This document shows, in pieces, positions 27,520 through 35,347 of a stretch of DNA of 64,000 nt. Numbering within the stretch: the first letter of the stretch is position 1; every line of letters begins with the position of its first letter. A program made the translations under genes and the position numbers. This DNA is from Planctomycetota bacterium (lineage in GTDB: Bacteria > Planctomycetota > UBA8108 > UBA1146). The notes beneath the pieces are model-generated. The model made no database searches. It was not told the DNA's origin and was given only the letters and a program-made list of their open reading frames with translations. The DNA lies in contig JADHSM010000001.1 of assembly GCA_016776905.1 (NCBI GenBank), forward strand, positions 109,743 through 173,742, read 5' to 3'.

Positions 27520-28887
27520 ATGACAGAAGAGACTCGGAACGAGACGAGGGATCGTTCCAGTGCAGCGACGATGTTTGGTCGAATTGCACTGAAGAATAAA
27601 CTCGTCGATGAAGCTACCCTCAAACAAGTGATGTCCGAATTACCCGCAGGAGCGGATCTCGGGGCAGTGCTCGTCAAACAGGGTTTGATATCAGAGCAAC
27701 ATGCCGAAGCGATTCAGAAAAAGATTACTGCACACATGAAGAGTGCTCCCGCTGCTGGAAATGGCGCTTCTGCGTCAGCCGCGACGGGGGGGGGGACTAC
27801 GGTTGCTGATGTCCAGCGAATGGATTTCAGCGACATGCATGGGAAACCCATCCGCGAATATCTGAAGCGGGTAAGGGAGTTTGGCTGTTCGGATTTCCAT
27901 TTCCAGGTGGACTCTGCACCTCTCGTTCGTTTACACGGACAATTGATAAGACTCAAGCATCCGACGTTGACAGCAGAGAACACTGAAAATGCGATCCGAG
28001 AGCTTTTAGATGAAGAACAGTGGAAAGAACTCGAAGTACACCTCGATCTAGACTTCTGCCTCGAAACAGAAGATCACGGTCGTTACAGAGCGAATTGTTT
28101 CCAGCAACGAAAAGGAAAAGAAGCCATCTTTCGGCTGATTCCGATGAAGGTTCCCACTCTTGAGGAACTCAAGTTGCCTTCCGTACTCAAGGAATTTACG
28201 CAATACAATCAAGGCATCGTATTGGTGACAGGGCCTTCAGGGTGCGGTAAATCTGCGACATTGGCTGCTCTCGTGGGCATGGTCAATGATCAAAGAAACG
28301 ATCATATCGTGACCGTTGAAGACCCCATCGAGTACATCTTTGAACCTTCTGGATCAAATATCAATCAAAGGCATGTTCGCCGTCATACCGATAGCTTTCA
28401 CTCTGCATTGAGATCCGCCATGAGGGCGGACCCAGACGTGATCATGGTGGGAGAGATGCGGGACGTCGAGACGATCTCCATGGCCATCACTGCTGCTGAG
28501 ACAGGTCACCTCGTTCTGGCCACACTACACACGACGAATGCGGTGAGATCTCTGGATCGTTTGATCGATGTTTTCCCACCCCGGGAGCAAGAGCAAATCA
28601 GAGCGATGGTTTCGGAATCGATGCGCGGAGTGGTCTCGCAGCAGTTGTTACCCCGTAAAGATGGATCAGGTGTAGAGCCTGCTCTCGAAATCATGTTTGC
28701 CACTCCAGCAGTGGGCAATTTGATTAGAGAAAACAAAACCTTCCAACTGCCTTCGGTTCTTCAGACCGGAAGAAAGCAGGGCATGGTTACGATGGACGAT
28801 TCTATTCGTGAATTGCTGAAGAAGGGTGTGATCACTCCGGAAGTGGCGCGTTACCACGCAGAAGACCCCTCAAGGATGAAGGGCTAG
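27520..28887 (+). CDS. PilT-type ATPase with N-terminal MshEN-like domain
   Basis: A 455-residue type IV pilus retraction-type ATPase. Residues 15-75 form a small GspE-N/MshEN-like domain, then an Ala/Gly linker (75-95). The PilT-like core follows with FGCSDFHFQVDS, Walker A GPSGCGKSAT, the Asp box VEDPIEYIF, Walker B DPDVIMVGEMRD and the His box TLHTTNAVRSLDR. Walker A has Ala where PilT usually has Thr after Ser. A second PilT gene starts eight bases later, so the two may form alternative or mixed hexamers. Confidence 0.87.
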   Translation: MTEETRNETRDRSSAATMFGRIALKNKLVDEATLKQVMSELPAGADLGAVLVKQGLISEQHAEAIQKKITAHMKSAPAAGNGASASAATGGGTTVADVQRMDFSDMHGKPIREYLKRVREFGCSDFHFQVDSAPLVRLHGQLIRLKHPTLTAENTENAIRELLDEEQWKELEVHLDLDFCLETEDHGRYRANCFQQRKGKEAIFRLIPMKVPTLEELKLPSVLKEFTQYNQGIVLVTGPSGCGKSATLAALVGMVNDQRNDHIVTVEDPIEYIFEPSGSNINQRHVRRHTDSFHSALRSAMRADPDVIMVGEMRDVETISMAITAAETGHLVLATLHTTNAVRSLDRLIDVFPPREQEQIRAMVSESMRGVVSQQLLPRKDGSGVEPALEIMFATPAVGNLIRENKTFQLPSVLQTGRKQGMVTMDDSIRELLKKGVITPEVARYHAEDPSRMKG

Positions 28888-28894
28888 GAGAATC

Positions 28895-29959
28895 ATGAGT
28901 ACCGAACATATCGATAAGTTACTGAGAATGATTAAGGATCTGAATGGGTCTGATTTGCACGTGAGTGCGGGTATGCCTCCAAAGATTAGAGTCCATGGTC
29001 ATCTCCGATCTGTTTCAAAGGAGCCTTTGACTCCTCAGCAAACAGAGCAGTTGTTACTTCCAATACTCGATGAAAAACGTCGAGAGCTCCTGTTGGAAAA
29101 GAATGACCTCGATTGGGCATATGCCATGCCAGGTGTTGCTCGATTCAGGTGCAGTTTCTTCCGCCAACAGCATGGTCTTGCTGGCGTGTTTCGAATGATT
29201 CCGGAAGAAATCTTGCCTGTTTCCGCTTTGGGTGTCCCTCCTCATATTGAGAAGTTTTGTCACTTGAAGAATGGTCTCGTGCTTTGTACCGGCCCGACGG
29301 GAAGTGGAAAGTCCACGACCTTGGCGGCTCTTGTTGACTACATCAATCAGAATCAATCTCGTCATATTGTCACCATTGAAGAGCCGATTGAATTTGTCCA
29401 TGCCAATAAGCAGTCTCAAATTACTCAAAGAGAAGTTGGCATCGATTCAGAGTCTTTTGCGAAAGCTCTTCGTTCAGTCGGTCGTCAAGACCCGGACGTG
29501 ATTCTCGTCGGAGAATTGAGAGATCTGGAAACCATCGGATTAGCGATCACTGCTGCCGAGATGGGGTATCTGGTTTTTGCTACCTTGCACACCAATAGTG
29601 CTGCAAAGACTGTCGACCGTATCATCGACGTATTCCCTGAAGAGCAGCAGAATCAGGTGAGAACGATGCTCTCTTGTTCTTTAAAAGGGATCATCGCGCA
29701 GTTATTGATTCCGAAGAAAGATGGAAAAGGTCGAGTCGTGGTCAACGAGCTCCTCTTCCATGATGGGGCATTACCCAACATCATTCGTGAAGGAGCAGTG
29801 CACAAAATCGTGTCACTGATCGAAGGAGGACGGGGTAAAGGGATGCAATTGATGGACGATGCCATTCTTGCAAGACTTAAAGAGGGCTCCATCAGTGCTG
29901 AGGATGCATATCGCTGGGCCGCAGAGAAGAAAAAGTTCCAACACCTCCTGAAGGGTTGA
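28895..29959 (+). CDS. pilT: Type IV pilus retraction ATPase PilT
   Basis: A 354-residue PilT with the standard layout: N-terminal PAS-like region with GSDLHVSAGMPPKIRVHG, Walker A GPTGSGKSTT, Asp box IEEPIEFVH, Walker B QDPDVILVGELRDLETI and His box ATLHTNSAAKTVDRIIDVFP. The AIRNLIRE motif of classic PilT is here ALPNIIREG. It should power retraction of type IV pili; no pilin, PilB or PilC gene is in this window. Confidence 0.93.
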   Translation: MSTEHIDKLLRMIKDLNGSDLHVSAGMPPKIRVHGHLRSVSKEPLTPQQTEQLLLPILDEKRRELLLEKNDLDWAYAMPGVARFRCSFFRQQHGLAGVFRMIPEEILPVSALGVPPHIEKFCHLKNGLVLCTGPTGSGKSTTLAALVDYINQNQSRHIVTIEEPIEFVHANKQSQITQREVGIDSESFAKALRSVGRQDPDVILVGELRDLETIGLAITAAEMGYLVFATLHTNSAAKTVDRIIDVFPEEQQNQVRTMLSCSLKGIIAQLLIPKKDGKGRVVVNELLFHDGALPNIIREGAVHKIVSLIEGGRGKGMQLMDDAILARLKEGSISAEDAYRWAAEKKKFQHLLKG

Positions 29960-29963
29960 TCAG

Positions 29964-31004
29964 TTGAAAACTGATTTGAGAATTCTCGTCAGGATGCCCA
30001 CGTGGGTAGGGGATGCCGTAATGGCCACCCCCGCTCTACGGGGAATCAGAAACAAATACCCAGATGCGCACGTCCAACTGATGGGGGGTGGGCATCTGCA
30101 GTCTCTCCTCGATGGGGCCGAGTTGTTTGACGAATGGATTCCTGTTGCCCAAGGTAAAAACAGGGTCCAGAGGAACATCCGTCTTATCCGGCAATCAAAA
30201 GCTGATATCGCCATTTTGCTACCCCATTCCTTTCGGACCGCGTTTGAAACCTGGCGTGCTGGAATTCCTCGACGTATCGGTATGGATCGGCAGTGGCGGG
30301 GTTTATTCCTGACCGACCCTTTGTTGATGCCAAAACTGCTTCCCGGTCGTCGTGCATTTCCCATGCACTACGAATATCTTGAGGTGGTTTCTGCATTGGG
30401 TGTCATAGGAGATGGACGAGGATCTGTTTTGGCAGCGTCTGACCCCACGAGGAAGCGTGCTGAAAAGCGACTCTTGGCATTGGAGTGTGACCCTGAGCGA
30501 CCTTGGGTGGGCCTTCATCCGGGAGCGGCATTCGGGCCATCTAAAATCTGGCCCCTTGAGCGTTTGGCAGAGGTCGCGAGATCGCTTCGAGATGATGACG
30601 GGTGCGATATCTTTATCACCTGTGGTCCAGGGGAAGAGGGGCTCGCTAGAGAGTTGGAAGAACTGATGGGCGGACGTCAAATAAATTTGGCGGATGACCT
30701 GTGGCCTCTAGATGAACTCAAAGTATTGATGGAGAAGTTTTCACTTTTGATTACGGGGGATACGGGGCCGCGTCATATCGCCGCAGGAATGAACACCCCT
30801 CAAGTCGTCATCATGGGCCCCACAAGCCCCGACTATACCGATGCTTTCTTAGATACGACCACTGTCTTGAGGAAGCCTGTCGAATGCAGTCCATGTCAAC
30901 AAAAGGTGTGCCCCTTGGGGCATCACCTTTGTATGACTGAAATCCAGCCGTCAGATGTCTTACTGGCGGCGAGGAGTTGGTTACAGGAAGAACTCTCTTC
31001 CTGA
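29964..31004 (+). CDS. waaF: ADP-heptose:LPS heptosyltransferase II-type (GT9)
   Basis: A 346-residue GT9 enzyme. The start LRILVRMPTWVGDAVMATPALRGI is typical of WaaF, with later GLHPGAAFGPSKIWP and TGDTGPRHIAAGMNTPQVVIMGPTSP. The Cys-rich end (CSPCQQKVCPLGHHLC) is also seen in family members. It starts with TTG and has AAGGG eight bases upstream, directly after pilT. With hldE it supports an inner-core heptose in the LPS. Confidence 0.9.
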   Translation: MKTDLRILVRMPTWVGDAVMATPALRGIRNKYPDAHVQLMGGGHLQSLLDGAELFDEWIPVAQGKNRVQRNIRLIRQSKADIAILLPHSFRTAFETWRAGIPRRIGMDRQWRGLFLTDPLLMPKLLPGRRAFPMHYEYLEVVSALGVIGDGRGSVLAASDPTRKRAEKRLLALECDPERPWVGLHPGAAFGPSKIWPLERLAEVARSLRDDDGCDIFITCGPGEEGLARELEELMGGRQINLADDLWPLDELKVLMEKFSLLITGDTGPRHIAAGMNTPQVVIMGPTSPDYTDAFLDTTTVLRKPVECSPCQQKVCPLGHHLCMTEIQPSDVLLAARSWLQEELSS

Positions 31005-31012
31005 AGGTCGCC

Positions 31013-32104
31013 TCAGTTCTGAACGAGAGCTTCTACCATTTTGTGGGCAATAGAAGTCATGGTGCTGGCGAGCGCTCCATCTGGTTGACTGATCATCACT
31101 GGCGTTCCTGAATCTCCTTGGATAGCTGTGCTGGGTTCCAATGGGATTTTTCCGAGGAAGGGCACGCCGTAACGATTAGAAATCTCCTCACCTCCTGCGC
31201 CGGGGAAGATTTCGGTCACATGACCACACTCAGAGCACTGGAAATGGCTCATGTTTTCGACCACTCCCAAAATGGGAACGCTAGTTCTCTGGAACATCTG
31301 GATTCCTCGTTGGACGTCGAGAAGTGCGACATCCTGTGGGGTCGTCACGATCACCCCTCCTGCGAGGGAGAGTGATTGAACCAGTGTCAACTGAGCATCT
31401 CCAGTTCCAGGTGGGAGATCTAGAATCAGAAAATCTAACTCACCCCATTCGACCTGAAACAGGAACTGTCTCAGTAATCCGGTGACCATCGGACCTCTCC
31501 AAATGACGGGAGAGTCTTCTTCCAGAAGGTAACCAATCGACATGGTTTTCAGACCATGAGATTCAATCGGCAGAATAGTCTCATGTTCTGTTGCGTTCGG
31601 TCTGTCAGCTTCTGTTCCCAGCATTTTAGGTGCAGAAGGTCCGTAGACATCTGCATCGAGGAGACCGACTCGTTTTCCGAGTTTTTGAAGTGCAACGGCT
31701 AGATTCACAGCGACTGTCGATTTACCGACTCCACCTTTGCCACTGGCAACGGCAATGACGTGTGTGACTCCTGGAATATCCTGAGCGCCTACTGTGTTAG
31801 GGCCTGGCCCTTGCGCACCCTCGGGAGCCGGGCTGGACTCTTCCGTCTCCGGTTTTTTATGAAGGAGAGTGACTTTCTTGACACTTTCGATTTTGGAAAT
31901 CTCTTCTTCGATACGTTCCTGTATGGATCCTTGCTGACTGGTCAGCTCGGGAGGGAATTCGATCACGAGTGTGATTTCTCCCTCATGAGCAATCACTCGT
32001 TGTATCAGTCCCGCTTGAACTATGTTTCCGGGTGTGCCCGGAAGAGGAATCTCCGAGAGGGTCGTTTGAATCTGTTCGAGGACTTTAGCCTTGTCGAAAA
32101 CCAT
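31013..32104 (-). CDS. mrp: Iron-sulfur cluster carrier ATPase Mrp/ApbC
   Basis: A 363-residue P-loop NTPase of the Mrp/NBP35 group that binds and delivers Fe-S clusters. An N-terminal MIP18/DUF59-like domain (about residues 1-80) and a Pro/Glu-rich linker precede the deviant Walker A ASGKGGVGKST. Later LLDADVYGPSAPKM, ILDLPPGTGD and the CxxC in FQCSECGH are visible. The frame is open farther upstream, but ATG 32104 has AGGAG six bases before it. Confidence 0.93.
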   Translation of the reverse strand: MVFDKAKVLEQIQTTLSEIPLPGTPGNIVQAGLIQRVIAHEGEITLVIEFPPELTSQQGSIQERIEEEISKIESVKKVTLLHKKPETEESSPAPEGAQGPGPNTVGAQDIPGVTHVIAVASGKGGVGKSTVAVNLAVALQKLGKRVGLLDADVYGPSAPKMLGTEADRPNATEHETILPIESHGLKTMSIGYLLEEDSPVIWRGPMVTGLLRQFLFQVEWGELDFLILDLPPGTGDAQLTLVQSLSLAGGVIVTTPQDVALLDVQRGIQMFQRTSVPILGVVENMSHFQCSECGHVTEIFPGAGGEEISNRYGVPFLGKIPLEPSTAIQGDSGTPVMISQPDGALASTMTSIAHKMVEALVQN

Positions 32105-32443
32105 CTGTATCTCCTGATCTGACTCGTGTGTCATTTGTTTCATGGATGGAGGTTTCGGGTTTGAACGGTACATCGCCTTCTTCCTGCATGACCGCAGAAA
32201 GGATCCCAGCAACCTCACGTCACTATCAGAATGGAACAAATGATGGGAAGACAGCGATTTTTGCCTGATAGAAGTCAGGTTAGACGCTTTTCCGGTAAAG
32301 GTGTCCTGTGATCGATAGTGTGGATTCCTTCATTTCGTGACCCATCTGTCCTCAGAGAGGACTGATTGAGGTTTTACCACTCACGTTGGTTAAGATTCAT
32401 GGAGTCGAGAGAAGAGCCACTATTCAGCTTTTAAGGGGTTTGT

Positions 32444-32827
32444 ATGTCAAATTTTAGTTTCATAAATGCAGAAGATCTCGACTCTGTATTGAGTGATAAA
32501 TCAGGCCTTCAATTAGTCCATTTTGGCAGTTCTCTCGTGACTTCTTGTAATTTCATGAGAAGAAGCTTGTCGATCATTTCTTCCGAATTTGCTGAGTCGT
32601 TGCCGATGATTGAAGTTGAGTTACAACTGACCCAGATTGAAGTGGTTCAGAAGTATCAAGTTCGATCCTTGCCCACCATCTTGATTTTTCACGAGAATCA
32701 AATTAAAGAGCGTCTCGAAAGAATCCTGCTCCCAGCAGAATTGAGGCAGTTTCTTCAAGATACCGTTTCATTCCATGCGGTTGCCGAGATCACTCCAAAG
32801 CCAGAAGACAAAGACACCTTGAATTAA
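32444..32827 (+). CDS. Thioredoxin-like protein without the second active-site cysteine
   Basis: A 127-residue protein with a thioredoxin fold: LVHFGSSLVTSCNFMRR at the active-site position and the cis-proline motif in RSLPTILIFH. The WCGPC site is replaced by SCNFM, leaving a single Cys, so a standard dithiol reaction is not possible. A monothiol, scaffold or binding role is more likely. No signal peptide is present. AAGGGG precedes the ATG. The stop codon is followed at once by the 12-bp tandem array. Confidence 0.75.
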   Translation: MSNFSFINAEDLDSVLSDKSGLQLVHFGSSLVTSCNFMRRSLSIISSEFAESLPMIEVELQLTQIEVVQKYQVRSLPTILIFHENQIKERLERILLPAELRQFLQDTVSFHAVAEITPKPEDKDTLN

Positions 32828-32905
32828 CAGTGCCTATCTCAGTGCCTATCTCAGTGCCTATTTCAGTGCCTATTTCAGTGCCTATTTCAGTGCCTATTTC
32901 AGTGC
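32828..32905 (+). repeat. 12-bp tandem repeat array
   Basis: Six adjacent copies of CAGTGCCTATYT (two with C and four with T at position 11) plus a partial seventh copy. The array begins on the first base after the TAA of the thioredoxin-like gene. The unit is a multiple of three. Confidence 0.95.
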
Positions 32906-33177
32906 TTTAGAGACTCATTCCGCCAATTCTTCATCTGCTAGAATTGAAGCGCGGCACGCGGATGACTCCTCGCTGATCTCCATCCGCATCTCCAGAATCT
33001 TTCCCGAGTGGGGAAGTCTGGGTTTTGGGAACTCCCGTTCCTGTTTCTCCGTTACATCCATTGTGTCGATGAAGGCTTCATTCACTTTCGGTATCTAAGA
33101 AGCTGTTGAAATGGTTTCTTGAAGTCGAAGTGAGTGTTGTATTGACAATGTGAAGAATACATGAAGCACCGAGGGGA

Positions 33178-33206
33178 TTGACAAAAGCCAGTCTCCTTGC
33201 TACTTT
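33178..33206 (+). promoter_or_regulatory. Promoter-like pair TTGACA / TACTTT
   Basis: A perfect -35 box (33178-33183) is followed after exactly 17 bases by TACTTT (33201-33206), which keeps the three strongest -10 positions. The expected start is near 33213, close upstream of a terminator rather than of a gene. Confidence 0.5.
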
Positions 33207-33212
33207 AATGTC

Positions 33213-33273
33213 CCACCTTTCAGAGCCCATGAGGCACTCCTGGTATCCTCTACCAGCAGTGCCTCTTTTTTTT
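33213..33273 (+). ncRNA. Candidate small RNA, about 60 nt
   Basis: Inferred from a promoter-like pair and an intrinsic terminator about 25 bases after the expected start, with no open frame between. The transcript would be a short single-stranded 5' leader followed by a long two-part hairpin and U-tail, a typical small-RNA architecture. It resembles no RNA family I recognise. Confidence 0.35.
33231..33273 (+). terminator. Strong Rho-independent terminator
   Basis: Outer stem GAGGCACT/AGTGCCTC (33231-33238 with 33258-33265) and inner stem CTGGTA/TACCAG (33240-33245 with 33251-33256), loop TCCTC, then eight T. It is about 400 bases past the nearest upstream gene stop. Confidence 0.9.
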
Positions 33274-33302
33274 AAAACAAACTCCTCTTTTTAAAACAAA
33301 CC
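33262..33302 (+). repeat. Direct duplication of a T/A-rich 18-21-mer
   Basis: Two adjacent copies of CCTC-T(n)-AAAACAAAC; the first has eight T and the second five. The first copy contains the terminator tail. Confidence 0.75.
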
Positions 33303-33520
33303 CCTCAGCCAAGGATTCCGTTTTATTCCGTTTGAATCCACACTCTGATCCTCAGACGCTCAAATTTCAGAGATTCAGTTAAATATCGATTCAAGGGAGA
33401 TAAATCGACCTTGAAGAACTCAAGAATCGAATTTTGAAAAGTTAGATTTTTGCGGGGAGTGAAGTCTCTCACGAGGACTTCTTGTCGATATCTCGGCTGG
33501 ACTTCAGATCAGAAAACCGA

Positions 33521-34726
33521 TCAGAGCTGAGAGCCCCATGATTTTGCTTTTGAGATGAGTGCGTCGAATTGATCGCCGAGTGCATGGGTACGACTGTCCA
33601 TTGGACTTTTAAAGAAGAGACCACAATGAGATTGCAGACCCGATTCGCCCCGGCGACGTGAAGTTTCAAGTAATCGGGCTAAATCTATCACCAGTGGGGC
33701 AGCAAGAATGGCGTCGCAACCCTGCCATGTGAATTGCATGGTCATGCGGTGGTCGAGGAATCCTGAGAAGTGAATCAGATCCCAAGCTGTTTTGTTGTCA
33801 CCTAAGCTGGGAACGTAGTCGATGGATACTTGACTATGAACACCCTCACCCAGGATCTCATGAATCAATTCTCCCTTAGAAGTAATTTTACTGGAGCGAT
33901 TGTCCTCGTGTGAGAGAACTTCGCCATCGCGATCACCAAGCATGTTGTAACTTTGCCACGTTAAAACATTCAGTGCTCGTTGGGCAAACATCGGTGCCAG
34001 TGCAGATTTGACGAGAGTCTCTCCCGTTTTTCCATCGCACCCGCAATAAGCACATTGATGGGATTCCAACATTTCACGGGTGGCAGGAATGAGCGCTGCA
34101 GGTGACGGAGTAAAGTTCACAAAGGAAGCGCCGACCTGAGCAGATGCCATGGCGTAAATTGTGCTCGATCTAAAGGCCTCTCTCACTCCGCTTTCAGCGG
34201 CTTCCAGTAAAGCTGTTGCCGAATCGTGTGAAGGGTGGTGTGGCAGAGGAGCTTCCGTCGAAGAGAGAACGACGACGACGAGGCCATTGAGTTGGTTTGA
34301 TGCACGAAAATGGGTGAGGTCTGAGACGACCTTTGTGAGAGCCGCTCCTGGATCCATGTCTTCCACGCCGGGGAGGCGCTGATCCAATGATTGAATGGCT
34401 TCGCCTGCGTTGACGAGGATTCCGGGTTTGATTTCGGTGTCGACCTTATCGAGCTCCTCGGAGAGAGCGCGAATCAAATCACCCGGAATACTGTTGCTGT
34501 CTTTTTCGATGGCTCGGGCACTCTCCTGAAGAGATCCCGTCCTGATCTCGTGGCCTCCAATGACGAACTCTTGAAGTTCGGGGAGTTCACAATTCTTAAA
34601 GACAGGGTGTTCAGTGATGAGTCCCGTGTGGGTTCTGAGTCCTCGACTGAGGGCAGCGAGACCTGTGATCACGGTGGTGGATACACCACCCCGTGCACCG
34701 ACGAGCCATAATCCTGTTTTGCCCAT
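33521..34726 (-). CDS. ino1: Inositol-3-phosphate synthase family protein
   Basis: A 401-residue NAD-dependent enzyme of the myo-inositol-1-phosphate synthase family, converting glucose-6-phosphate to inositol-3-phosphate. The N-terminal Rossmann motif is GARGGVSTTVITG. The core signature GCDGKTGETLVKSALAPMF is followed by LTWQSYNMLGDRDGEVL. The catalytic lysine region in ITSKGELI is plausible. rpsU lies just upstream on the same strand and a hairpin separates them. The product may feed inositol lipids or osmolytes; no dedicated partner gene is nearby. Confidence 0.9.
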   Translation of the reverse strand: MGKTGLWLVGARGGVSTTVITGLAALSRGLRTHTGLITEHPVFKNCELPELQEFVIGGHEIRTGSLQESARAIEKDSNSIPGDLIRALSEELDKVDTEIKPGILVNAGEAIQSLDQRLPGVEDMDPGAALTKVVSDLTHFRASNQLNGLVVVVLSSTEAPLPHHPSHDSATALLEAAESGVREAFRSSTIYAMASAQVGASFVNFTPSPAALIPATREMLESHQCAYCGCDGKTGETLVKSALAPMFAQRALNVLTWQSYNMLGDRDGEVLSHEDNRSSKITSKGELIHEILGEGVHSQVSIDYVPSLGDNKTAWDLIHFSGFLDHRMTMQFTWQGCDAILAAPLVIDLARLLETSRRRGESGLQSHCGLFFKSPMDSRTHALGDQFDALISKAKSWGSQL

Positions 34727-34783
34727 CGGTTGGCCTCTCGAAGACGTAAATCCGAGACAAGTAATTTAAGGGAAGTGGGGGAA

Positions 34784-34799
34784 GCCTGCCGAAGCAGGC
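34784..34799 (-). terminator. Hairpin terminator after rpsU
   Basis: On the minus strand GCCTGC-TTCG-GCAGGC forms a perfect stem closed by a very stable UUCG tetraloop, 18 bases past the rpsU stop. The tail (TTCCCCC) is only weakly T-rich. Confidence 0.6.
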
Positions 34800-34816
34800 C
34801 CATCACATTGAGTTGC

Positions 34817-35044
34817 CTAGCGGCGACGGTGCTTCCTGCGAGTTTCTTTGATGGAGACCTTGCGATCTTTCTTACGCATCAGTTTTTCAAACTCACGTTG
34901 TTTACGTCGCTTTGCTTCAGAGGGCTTCTCGTAGAAACTTCTCTTTTTGATCTCCTTGAGGAGACCTTCTTTAGCGACCGTTCTCTTGAAGCGTTGCAGC
35001 AATTTTTCGGAGGTTTCCCCGCTGCGCATTGTTACTCGGATCAA
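34817..35044 (-). CDS. rpsU: Small ribosomal subunit protein bS21
   Basis: A 75-residue basic protein. TTG 35044 is chosen over the longer open frame: GAGG lies six bases before it, and the start then aligns residue for residue with known S21 N-termini up to RFKR. The core QRFKRTVAKEGLLKEIKKRSFYEKPSE pattern (RRFKR...REFYEKP in E. coli) is clear, followed by a Lys/Arg-rich tail. It binds the 30S platform near the anti-Shine-Dalgarno end of 16S rRNA. Confidence 0.92.
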   Translation of the reverse strand: MIRVTMRSGETSEKLLQRFKRTVAKEGLLKEIKKRSFYEKPSEAKRRKQREFEKLMRKKDRKVSIKETRRKHRRR

Positions 35045-35347
35045 GTCAGTCCTCTTTCTCTCACCCAAGGGCGAGATGCCGAAATCAATTTCAGCGTTCA
35101 AGATTTAATGAACCCGGGTGAATCCCCTAGAATTCACCGCAATGTAAAAGCCTTGTGAATCGGTCTGGATCGCCTATTGGGACCCCGATAGATCAGGCAC
35201 GAACCTGAATTGTAGAGGATGCCTATTTGTGAGGCAAGAGAAGCAAGAGAATGCCTTTCCTATTCTGACTCTGGACATGAGAAGCGGAAGGCGGCAGGAT
35301 CTGGCATTCACGGCTAATCAGGTCGCTGAGGGTGCAGGGAGTCATTC
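35045..35347. other. Divergent intergenic region rpsU / lnt
   Basis: About 300 bases that should hold promoters for both genes. A small inverted repeat (TCAGG...CCTGA) lies near 35192-35208. I see no promoter close enough to consensus to mark. The open frames here continue into lnt out of frame and look like shadows. Confidence 0.45.

Larger units (their letters stand above)
32906..33520. other. Long intergenic region
   Basis: No protein gene is convincing here. The region carries a consensus-like promoter at 33178-33206 and a strong terminator at 33231-33273 (listed separately), followed by a duplicated T-rich segment (33262-33302). The stretch 32906-33177 and the AT-rich stretch 33303-33520 show nothing I can name. 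A second TTGACA at 33142-33147 has no matching -10 box. Confidence 0.6.

Noticed and set aside
32828..32905. Possible CRISPR array
   Set aside because: Units are 12 bp and directly adjacent, with no spacers and no cas genes.
33142..33170. Second TTGACA as a promoter
   Set aside because: No -10-like hexamer at 16-18 bases.
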